From Anaeramoeba flamelloides (taxonomy: Eukaryota > Metamonada > Anaeramoebidae): DNA of 64,000 nt. Shown here piece after piece: positions 34,664 through 44,304 of the stretch; position 1 is the first letter of the stretch; the number at the start of each line of letters is the position of its first letter. The notes under the pieces were generated by a model. The model was given only the letters and a program-made list of their open reading frames with translations. It did no database searches and was not told the origin of the DNA. Where the stretch lies: contig JANTQA010000023.1 of assembly GCA_027625915.1 (NCBI GenBank), positions 5,518,001-5,582,000 on the forward strand. The letters are read 5' to 3'. The position numbers were made by a program, and so were the translations under genes.

Positions 34664-35629
34664 AAAAGAAAAAGAAGAAGAAGACAAAGGAGAAGAAAAA
34701 ATAAACACTCAAAACATTACACAATACACAAGCGAAGAAAGACAAACATTATTAAAGCAATACAAACTCGAATTAGCAAAAAGATCTCAAATTTTAAAAG
34801 AAAAACAATTGATTAGGAAGAAATTACAAGAAGAAACACAAGAAAAACTAAAAAAAATAGGTTTAAGGAACACTGGCCATTGTGACAGGATCATTAATTT
34901 ATTACAAGAAAATTATAAACAGAATTTTAAGGAAATTGATTCAATCAAAGAAAAACAAAGTCAAACAGATCGTAACAATCAAAAATTACAAAACGAAATT
35001 AAAAAAATTAGGAAAAAAGTTGAAGAAGAAGCAGGTTTGTTTTTGCATTTTCTGATAGGGTTATTCTGAAGATTTTTATTTCTCTTTTTTCTTTAATTTA
35101 ACCGAAATTTTATTTTGTCTTTTTGAAATCAGGAATAAAAAACTGACTAATTATAATTCTTACAATAAAACCAAAAACAATACTCAAATAAAACATTCTA
35201 ATAACATCTTAAATTTTCTAAAAATTGCTTTATAACAAATACAAACCAAACCAAACAAAACCAAACAAAACAAAACAAAACAAAACAAACCAAACAAAAC
35301 CAAACCAAAACAAAACAAAACCAAACCAAACCAAACCAAACCAAACAAAACAAAACCTAACAAAACAAAACCTAACAAAACCAAACAAATGTAAATAATA
35401 GAGAAAAAACGAAAGATTTTGTCTGACCGGGCACAAGAAGTATTAAAAATTGAAACCCAGAGAAAAAAATTATTAGACAAATTTGGATCTTCTGAATATC
35501 ATTCCATTGAAAGTATGCGAATATTTAATGATAAAATTAAAGAATTAAAAGAACAATTAAAAGAGAACCGGCAAATGATTTCAGATTATAGAGTTGGCAA
35601 AACAAAAAAAGAAATTAATAATAAATCAA
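33672..35629 (+). CDS. CAP-Gly domain and coiled-coil exons (1-4); may be the 5' part of the RasGEF gene
   Basis: Predicted exons are 33672-33795, 33927-34070, 34277-35034 and 35402-35629, with introns of 131, 206 and 367 nt. Exons 1 and 2 encode a complete CAP-Gly domain: GSKVTVFDQQGIVKFIG, WIGIELEKP, then TGRNNGSIQGVNYFECKPSH and GIFVRPEAV. The glycine-rich GRNNG..GVNYF signature is the site that binds EEY/F tails of tubulin and EB proteins, so microtubule-end or microtubule-cargo association is expected. Exons 3 and 4 encode a long Lys/Glu-rich coiled coil. Exon 3 needs a one-base correction in a 33-A run (34629-34661), probably a homopolymer length error. Exon 4 ends in phase 1 at a GTTTGT donor and joins in phase to the LisH exon at 37433. 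The alternative is a separate gene ending at 35830 through the short frame at 35705-35830. Confidence 0.8.
34092..34137. repeat. 46-base A homopolymer in an intron
   Basis: An uninterrupted run of A inside the second intron of the CAP-Gly gene. Its length is likely unreliable. Confidence 0.9.
34629..34661. repeat. 33-base A homopolymer inside a coding exon (apparent frameshift)
   Basis: Frame 1 (upstream, from ACTGAACCAAG at 34277) and frame 0 (downstream, LLKQYKLELAKRSQILKEKQ) are both clearly coding, and the switch falls in this A/AAG tract. The exon total is one base short of a multiple of three. The simplest reading is a miscounted or polymorphic A run. Confidence 0.75.
35240..35390. repeat. 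CAAAC/CCAAA minisatellite in an intron
   Basis: About 150 bp made of 5-bp units CCAAA and CAAAA in irregular order, nearly free of T and G on this strand. It fills much of the third intron (35035-35401) of the CAP-Gly gene. Confidence 0.85.
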
Positions 35630-35704
35630 GTTTGTTATATCTTTCTCTTTCCTCTTTTTATTCCTTATCATGTTTTAATCAAAATTTTTCAATTTCTTTT
35701 ATAG

Positions 35705-35830
35705 TGTAATAACAAAACTAAGAAACATAATCAACTCAAAATCTATCAACCTGATCCAACAACCATTTCGACTCCTTATAAATCAAAACTCCAAAAGAGA
35801 ATTTTTGACAGATCAAAATTCAATTTATGA
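35705..35830 (+). CDS. Possible alternative terminal exon of the CAP-Gly gene
   Basis: After a TTTCTTTTATAG acceptor the frame reads CNNKTKKHNQLKIYQPDPTT, then ISTPYKSKLQKRIFDRSKF and a TGA at 35828-35830. It looks coding. The phase does not match the GTTTGT donor at 35630 but would match a weaker GTTGGC donor about 37 nt upstream. It may give a short, RasGEF-free isoform, or be the real 3' end of a separate CAP-Gly gene. Confidence 0.35.
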   Translation, partial: CNNKTKKHNQLKIYQPDPTTISTPYKSKLQKRIFDRSKFNL

Positions 35831-37432
35831 TAAAAAAAAAATAGATAAATTTAATTATAAATACTAAATTCGAAGTTAACTCCATTCCAAAAATTTAGTA
35901 ACACCCAAAATCAAAAATATGCAAAAAAAAACTCTCAATTTATATTGTATTTTTCCAAACTTAATATTTAATCACGTTCAAAGTAACCAAGTATTAATGT
36001 TTTTATAAGTAATCGTTTTCATCCAAATAAAAGAAAAAAAGATAAACATAAAAAATAAAAATCGGTGTGTCCAAAATAAGGAAATGAGTGGAACAAAAAA
36101 ATGATTTGTTAAATTGAGTTGAAATTTCACCAACAGTTATTGATTGATCAAATGATAAGATACCATCAACTAAATTTAGTTAATTTTTCTATTTTGCTGA
36201 AATCAACTCTAAACCTTATATCAATCTATTCTTAAAATTTTTTTCAAATCTAACGAAACAGATTACCGAATTGGAAAAAATGAAATGAAGACAAAAAACA
36301 AAAAAACAAAAAAATTATAAAAATATTTTATCAAAACCAAAATTATTTTCAAATTCCATAAAAGTGTAGTATTTTTTTAATTGCTTTAGCTCTATCAAAA
36401 ATGTTTGAATTTAGTTTATTGATAGGGATTTAGAATTAAAGGAATGAATGATTTAATCCTTTCAAGAGAAAATTTTGAAGTTACTAAATTAGTAAATTCC
36501 ATCTCAAAGAATGAACAAACGCAGTCATTAGAAACATTTTAAACCGAATTTAGTTTTCTTAAATAAGATTGAATTAAACAGCCAAGAATAAAAAAATAGA
36601 GAATGAAAAAAAATTAAATAAAAAATTTTAAATAAAGAACAAAGAATTTTAAAAATAGATCAGAAAAAACTTAAAATTATTGGAATTGAGATGAATTTGT
36701 GTATGACTAAATGATCCAAATTCATTTAAATTTAGAGTTCGAGTTTAATTACTATTATTCTTTTTTATTTTTAAAATTTTTTTCAAAATAAGAATAATAA
36801 TCAAAATCCCTCATCTATCATTAAAAAATCAATTTTTTCGAAAAAAGCTTACTTAATTCAAAAACGAAATTGATCAGCGAATGAAATAAATTTTAATAAA
36901 TGAAAATTTTTAGTATTCTTGACATATCCATTTGAGATTATTTGCAATGGTATACAAATAATAATATTTTAAAGCCACATCAAATACCAAATAAAATATT
37001 AATTTGTATAACATTTCTCAAAATCTAATGAAATGAAAACAAAACGGTAAATAATAAATTGCATTCATATTCATTTCATTATTTGTAAATGAAAATTTTA
37101 AATCACAAATACAAAATTCATTCAACAAAAAATAATATTTGCAAAGCTATTGATCAGTTATTGTTTTAGTTGTATTCACCAAAAATTAGCTAGTAGTATT
37201 ATTAATTGTATATTCTGCTATGTATTCCTAAGAAAAATATATATACAAAATAATGGAATTACTTTTTTTTTTACCTCTCCTTTAATTTTTGTACTTTAAA
37301 TATGTTTATTCTTTAAAAAGGCTTATAAAGCCAATTACCCCACTTATTAACATTTTATAAATTAACCATTTAAATATCATAATTTTTAATTTTTAAATTA
37401 TCTCTCTTTTTTTTTTTTTTTATTTATAAAAG
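35831..37432. other. Long intron or intergenic spacer between CAP-Gly and LisH exons
   Basis: AT-rich, without recognised exons. If the fusion gene is real, 35630-37432 is a 1.8-kb intron ending in TTTATAAAAG. The section 36420-36660 weakly resembles 720-960. Confidence 0.5.
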
Positions 37433-40400
37433 TATTAAGGCCAAATGATCAAGTTGACAAAAAAGAATGGAGGAATAATATATATAAATTACATCCAGAA
37501 TATTCTGAATTTGTAGAAAGACTTCATCCAATGAAAAGGGTAATTACCTTTGCGCATTTATATGGTTCGGGTAAAAATTATATTACAGTTGATTTATCCA
37601 AGGAAGAAATTAATAGATTAATCATGCAATATTTCTATTCTGAAGGGAAAAAGGATGTTGTTAAATGTATTGAAGAATATACTTTACAGCAATGTAAGTT
37701 TTTAATTTTTTTTTTTTTTTTTTTCAATGTTTTATTTTTATAGTGTTTTATTTTTTCAATGCTTTTTTGATTGAGATTATTAAAAAATATAGTTAACGAA
37801 TATCAAAACAAAATCATATTTTCTGTTAAATTAAATGAAATTTGCAAATAATTATTTATTAAGATTTTTTTATAAGAAAAAATTTAAAACAGTGAAACCA
37901 TATTTAATATTTTTAAAAAAGTTTATAAAATCCTAAAAAAAAATTTTTTTTAAATCGGTAAATTTGATCGATTCCTATTTGTCTCTCAATATCTAATCTT
38001 TAAATCCTACATTTTAGCTGTAAATAATTACATTTTTGACTTTTATTATTTAATTGCTATATATTGACTTTTACAGTTTGTAAATGCTTTTGTCTAAAAA
38101 AAAAAAAAAAAATCATTAATTGAACCCCACCTTTTGTAAAGTGTCCAAGTTTTTGAATATTATCATAGAGTGCCTCTAAATGCCTAGGTTTTTTTCTTTT
38201 TCTTAAATTCAAAATAATTGAGCAAAATCTTTGATTTTACTCTCTTTTTTTAAATTAAAAAAAATCTAAAAATTTATCAAATTTTTCTATTTATTTGGAA
38301 AATCAATATATTTTCGTTAGGTTTTTTTTACTTTTCGAAATAAACCGAAAATTTATTATAATTTTCTGTTTATTTTTAAAAGTAAAAAAAACCTAGAACA
38401 CTTCACAAATAAAACAGAAAACCTTGAGGAAGTTGCAATGAGCATTTTTTTTTTTTTTTTTTTTAATTATTAGAGGATTTAACGATATCTTTTTCAATTC
38501 ATAATAAAGTTTAAAAAATTGAGATTAATATTATAAAGTTGTGATAATAACATAAAATATTGATAATCGATAATATCATGATATTAGATACAAATAGCGA
38601 TATTCTATAAAAATCGTGATACACGTCAAAATATCGATAAATTTCAAAATATCTTGATATAATTTAATCGTTACAATAGTTGATGAAATCTAGGCTAATT
38701 CCATGATATTTTTAAAAAGAAAAATTTTTGTTTAAGGGTCGAGTCATTTACCGTGAAAAGGCACCATACTCAAGTGGTGACCTGAGACCAAAATGGGGAT
38801 TGTGAAATAGGCCTTCTTTTAGTTGACAAAATTCAAATAACAAAAAAAAAAATTATATAGGATCCTATTTGACAAAAAATTAAACCAAGAAAAAAAGTTC
38901 TCAATTTCAAAAAATCAAAATTTAAAAAAAAAAATTCATCTTTTCTCATTTTCTTTTTCAAAAAAGGTTAAATTTCTTTAATTTAAAACAAATTGCTTTC
39001 TTGTATTTCGCAATCAATTTTATTCAATTTAGTCTGATTTGTGGTTATTTTAAAACCCTCTCAATTTGACCAAGTAAGGATTAGGTAATAGTCTTTCAAT
39101 AAAAATAACTCATTTGAAAAAAGAAAAAAAAGAAAAAAAAAGTCACCAAGATCTCAAAAAGCGCCAAAGAGCGACACTTCAAAACTGACATAGTTGTTTT
39201 CAGAATTGTAATTCACAACCATTCTAATTGGAAATTGAGTGTCGCTCTTTGGCGCTTTTTTTCTAAAAATGTCCTCTTTTTTTGGTTGTTGATTTTTGGA
39301 GATCGATCGTACATCATAGGTTGGTTGGTTTTTGATTGGTGTTAGGTCCTCAATAAAATTACTAAAAAGTTTTTTTCCATTTCAGAATAAAAAATTTCAC
39401 CGTAATGACTCTACCCTTAATCAAAAAAATAGATAGCAGTGAAAAAAAATTTATTTTTTTTAAAAAACTACAAAAAAAAAATTAATTAAATCCAAGATCA
39501 GATCAAGGGTTTCCATTGTATTTTCTTTTGATTTGATTGTCAAACTCGATCAATCATCCTTTACAACAAAGGTAATGAAAAAGGCAAATAAATAGTTCCT
39601 CAGTAAACCGGGTGCTATAAATTGTGCTGAATAAAAAGGTTTCTAAAATAGCCAACCCTTCATGTTTTCTTTTATCATTTTCAATTTTATATAAAAGCTA
39701 AAATGAGATGTATAACTGTTCAAAAGATTTTCAAAAATATATACACACTATCACTATTTATAAAGATAGTTTGGAAATCTTGTTTTCTTTTTTCTTCTTT
39801 TCTTTGAGTCTCTTGATATTGCACAGAAAGCACAACTAAAGTTTAAATGGTTTTTTTTAAACCGATCAAGAATAAGAATGAAAATTACTCTTTCTTCTTT
39901 TTGTATATTTAACTTTTGAAGTTAATAACTCCATTTTAAAAAAACACACATCTATTTTAGATTCAATTACATTTTCTGGGTGGACTTTATTTGTTTGATC
40001 GGAACATTCATGTAGATTTTTTAATTTTGGTAAAAAATTAAAAATGAAAATACAAAAAAATTTTTTTTTCCCCTACAAAAAATCTAATGAAATTGATAAA
40101 ACTTTCTGTCTTTCAAACCTTTCAAACACTTGGTGAAAATTTACAACCATTTCGAACATTTTCTAACATTTTTATGTGGGAAAGTGTTGCAAAAGTCATG
40201 TCATTTTTTGTAAAATTCAAGAGATTTTTTAAGGTGATTTAAAAAAATACTTTTTTCATTTTTTGGTTATTTTAAAGATCTTTCACGATTTTATGATTTT
40301 TCACGAGAAAGTTGGATTAATCGCTATTTTCTTAATATTATTGCAAATTTATGGTAAATTATCGTGATAATTAATGTTATCATCAAAAGAACTATTGTTT

Positions 40401-43400
40401 TCATTGAAAAATTAAAATTTTTTCTAAACAAAAAAATAATAATAATAAAAACAATGTTAGATTTTCTCAAGTCGTAATTTTGATTGGAACATCAAGATAT
40501 TTTCTAAACGTAAACTTTCAAGTCTAGAAAAGTGTCGTTAGGTTTTTTTAATTTAAGAAATAAAAAGAAAATCTAAGAAATTTTTGGTTTATTTCTTAAA
40601 TTATAAAAACCTCCGTTAGTATCCCCCAAGTGTCGAAGAGCGCTGTTAGGTTTTCTTCAGTTTTCTGTTTATTTGGAAAATCAATAGATTTTCGTTAATT
40701 TTTCTTGAGTTTTCTATTTATTAGTGAAGTGTTCTAGGTTTTTTTTACTTTTTGAAATAAACAGAAAATTTTAATAAATTTTCGGTTTATTTCGAAAAGT
40801 AAAAAAAACCTAACGAAAATCGATAGATTTTACAAAACTGAAAACCTCAAGAAAAGCGCCGTTAGGTGTTTTTTAATTTAAAAAAATAGAGTAAAATCAA
40901 ATTTTTTACTCAATTCTTAAGGATTTAAGAAAAAAAAAAAAAAAACCTAGGCATTTGATAAAACTCTATGGTACTATTCAAAAACTTAGAAACTATCCTA
41001 AAAGAGGAACGAATTACTAAATGAAACTTTTATGATGTAAAAAAAAAAAAAAAAATATAATTTCCACAACGTGCAATAATTAATTTAATATTTCACGAAA
41101 TTTTAATAGATTTTTTTGATTAAATTTTATTTATTATTATTTTTTTACACAACCTTAAAATCATAAAGTAAATTAAATGGTAAGTGTTTTAAGATTAATA
41201 GAATAGAGATATATCTAAAAAAAGTATTCATAATTTTTCATTTTGTAAACATTTCAAGCTATTTCCAAAAAAGAAGAGAAAATTTATTTTAAAATATCTT
41301 TATTAAACCCAACTCCAATAAAACTATTCAAATATCCAAAATTGTTATTTATCATTTATTGTTTCTTGATAATTATCCAATTTGTTTGTTAGTTTGGTAT
41401 TATATCCATAAAAAATATTAAATTTTCTGATTTCGATTTTATAGGATATTTTTTAGGGGTGAAAATTGGTTGCTATTTTTTTTCTTTTTGATCGTGAAAA
41501 AAATTTTTCTTCAAAGAGGTTTAATCATGATAAAGTTTTCCAAAAGAATGAAAAGCTTAAAACTGAATTTGATCGTTTAAAAAATAATTTTTTTTTCCAA
41601 ACATATTGCCAGTTTTTTATCGAAATTGGTCGTGCATTGTTTTCCACGAAAAAAAATTCTATTTTTTTTTTTCATTTTTTCGAAATATTTCATCCAACAT
41701 ATTTTGAAATATATCAAATAGTTGTTGATTCAACCAGTATTAGTATTCCTCTTCATTTCATATTAACCAATTTACGAATAGAGTCACTATAAAAGAAAAT
41801 ATTACTGGAATTTTTATGAAATGTAAAAAAAAAAAAAGTTTCCCCTTTTTTGGAAATACCTGATAATTTAATTTTGATCTTTTTTATTTATTTTAAAAAA
41901 TTTCAAACCAATTAATATCCCTTTTAATTTAAAAAGAAATTTATTTTCAGATTTTGTATTTACTTTCATGGAGAATTGTTCAACTGAGTAAAATAAAATA
42001 ACAATAAAGTTTAGATTCAAAGATTGTTTACAAAATTACATTTTTTTAATAATAAAAAGTTTTTCAAAAAAAATAAATCAAAAAATAACACAAATTTTAA
42101 AAAAAGGAAAAAGGAAAAAGTAAAAAGAAAAGAAAAAAGAAAAGAAAATGAAAAGGAAAATAAAAATAAAACCAAAAGAAAAAGGAATCAACAGTATTTA
42201 TAAAAATTCTTTAGAATAAATCAATTAAATATATCTGAAAAACTTCAAAAAGTACAGAATCTCAAAAGCAATCGATTTTTTTTAGTTTGTGTTTATAAAA
42301 TAAAAAAAAATGCAAATAAGATTTCTCATTTCAAAATGAGTATACGACACATTTTTTTTTAATAAGCATTATTATTTTAATTATTAAGATTCTTCAACAA
42401 ACAAATAATATTAATTTAAATAGCAACTCTAAGATTCTAAATATATTTTTAATCCTATTCCTCATCAAGATGAAAACTCAAGAAGGAAATTTTCTGAATT
42501 AAAAAATCAATATATTCAGGATTTTGGAAAAGAGTTTACAAAAAGAAATAATAATTTAAATTCATTATTTTTTAAAACACAAACATTTCATTCAATCTTT
42601 TTGTAAAATTTTAAATTCAATAAAAAAAAATACTTTTATTCTTTTTTAGATCGTGATCCAGGACTTTCTGATAATAGACTATTATCAATCCTTAGGGCAT
42701 CTTTACGTGAAACTGAAAAATTATGGGATTTAACAATCAATCAACCAAGAGGAAAGCCAAAACCCAATGTAAAGGAAGATGAAAAAGAAATGGAAAAGGA
42801 AAAGGAAAAGGAAAAGGAAAAAGAAAAAGAAAAAGAAACTGGAAAAGAAACAAAGCCAAAACCAAAACCAGAAAATAAAGAAAAAAAAAAAGAGAATGAA
42901 AAAGAAAATGAAGATTTACTTATTTTTGAAGAAACCGCCCAAGAGATCGGATTAAGATTTAAAATCCAAAACGATGTTAATATTTGGGATGAACCTGAAG
43001 ACAACCCAAAAAATATTTTGTTTGATAGTGAACTTGGGAAAACACAAGAAGAATTATATAAAGAAAAGCACTTTTTAGATCTCTTAGTTGGAGGCAATTT
43101 AAACAAATTAGTCGAGAGATTGACGTGGGAAGTTGCATCTGATCAGGATTATATCAAGGCATTTTTGATGACTTATCATTCATTCACCAAACCCGAGCAT
43201 TTATTAGAAAAGTTAATCCAGAGATACCATTTACCAACAAAAAATATCAAGAAAGAAAAAGTCACAAAACGCAAAAAACGCAAAAACAAAGTTCAAAGTG
43301 TTCCACATTCGCTTGTCCAAATGAGGGTTATTACCATACTACACACATGGATCAAAACGGAGCAAAGCTTTGATCCGATGGTGCTCTGTGATTTGGAGGC

Positions 43401-44304
43401 ATTTGTCGAAAATGAAATTATGAGAGACCATGAAGCCTTCGCCAAAAAATTGGGAACAACAATTAAGAACAAAAAAGAAGGCAAAATATTGGAATCCGAA
43501 TCTGCGTTTAAGGACCCCCCACCTGAGCCAAGGATCCCCAAGCATTTGTTTTCAAAAAATTTTAGCCTTTCACACCTCGACGAGCTTGAATTCGCAAGGC
43601 AGACTACCATTTATTACCATAACCTCTTTCGAACAATCCGGCCAGAGGAGTTGGTCACCCAGGCGTGGAGCAAAGCCAAATTGAAGCACAAGGCTAAAAA
43701 TGTCTTATTTTTGATTAATAAGTTTAATGAATTGGTAGGATATTTCAAAACAGAAATCGTAATGCCAGAAACAGTCCGAGGCAGGGCTGCGCAATTATCC
43801 AGGTTTTTAAAAGTTGGCGAACATTTCTTGAATATGAATAATTTTGATTCCATAATGGCAACGGTGGCCTCAGTTTCCTCCTCGCCGGTGAGAAGGCTAG
43901 AATTCACTGCTAATGAGGTCCAAAGAACCCTATGGAAAACCTTTGAGGAATTGGAAAAAACTATTTCAAATGAGACGGGCTACAAGCAATACAGAGAATC
44001 GCTGAAGAATGCACAGCCTCCCATTTTGCCCTATCTCGGAATGTTTTTAACAGATTTAACCTTCATTTCAGATGGTTCCGAGGAATACGTCAACGGGCTA
44101 ATCAATTTTTCAAAAAGAAAGCTGTTGTTTCGTACAATTGATAAAATTACTTATTATCAACAAGCGTCTTACAACCTTTTGCCAATTCGACAAGCGCAAA
44201 AGTTATTCCACCAGACTTTATCAACATCAACGGATAAAGATTTATACAATATTAGTCTCTTAAGAGAACCGAGAAAAGCTAAAAAGGCAGATCTTAAATG
44301 GTAA
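37433..44304 (+). CDS. LisH plus RasGEF (RasGEF-N and CDC25-type catalytic domain) protein
   Basis: Two exons are seen: 37433-37693 and 42650-44304, separated by a 4956-nt intron (GTAAGT donor, CTTTTTTAG acceptor, phase 1 on both sides). The first exon has a LisH-like dimerisation helix pair (INRLIMQYFYSEGKKDVVKC). The second starts LLSILRASLRETEKLWDL, then a Lys-Glu repeat. The RasGEF-N domain follows (FLDLLVGGNLNKLVERLTW, IKAFLMTYHSFTKPEHLL; about 43070-43330). The CDC25 domain comes last (about 43560-44270: LARQ-like EFARQTTIYYHNLF, RAAQLSRFLKVGEHFLNMNN, ATVASVSSSPVRRLEFT, PPILPYLGMFLTDLTFIS). Product at least 636 residues from these exons, exchanging GDP on a Ras-family GTPase. LisH-RasGEF pairing is common in Dictyostelium. 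The first exon lacks a start and accepts a phase-1 donor, as CAP-Gly exon 4 provides. TAA stop at 44302. Confidence 0.9.
38140..38430. repeat. Modular hairpin repeat, locus B
   Basis: Contains the palindrome AGGTTTTTTTTACTTTTCG ... AAAAGTAAAAAAAACCT around GAAATAAACCGAAAATTT/AATTTTCTGTTTATTT. Also holds TTGAGCAAAATCTTTGATTT/TACTC and the CCTAGAACACTTCACAAATA word shared with locus A. Confidence 0.6.
38732..39420. mobile_element. TIR element of about 690 bp with a nested foldback
   Basis: Left end TTAAGGGTCGAGTCATTTAC (continuing CGTGAAAA) and right end TTTCACCGTAATGACTCTAC (continuing CCTTAA) are imperfect inverted repeats of about 28 bp. The centre holds a second inverted repeat with perfect 23-bp arms (39156-39178 and 39238-39260) around GCGCCAAAGAGCGACAC. 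No transposase frame is seen. It lies inside the RasGEF intron. Confidence 0.65.
40525..40975. repeat. Modular hairpin repeat, locus C
   Basis: The largest assembly of the family: three consecutive hairpins. The first is built on TTTAAGAAATAAAAAG/TTTGGTTTATTTCTTAAA. The second is TTTTACTTTTTGAAATAAAC/GTTTATTTCGAAAAGTAAAA. The third is AGAGTAAAATC/TACTCAATTCT. They are linked by AAGTGTCG and CGTTAGGT words. Confidence 0.6.

Larger units (their letters stand above)
37694..42649 (+). other. Very long intron (4.96 kb) of the RasGEF gene, filled with repeats
   Basis: GTAAGT..TAG boundaries, with phase-compatible flanking exons. It contains hairpin-module loci B (38140-38430) and C (40525-40975), the TIR element at 38732-39420, many A/T runs, and a low-complexity frame at 41466-41792 that I do not accept as an exon. 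Confidence 0.75.

Noticed and set aside
34382-34745. Long minus-strand frames opposite the Lys/Glu-rich CAP-Gly exon
   Set aside because: They are poly-Phe/Ser shadows of the AAA/GAA repeats of the coding strand.
41466-41792. 108-codon forward frame inside the RasGEF intron
   Set aside because: Phe/Lys-rich, no family match. The flanking LisH and RasGEF exons join in phase without it, so it is not needed as an exon.
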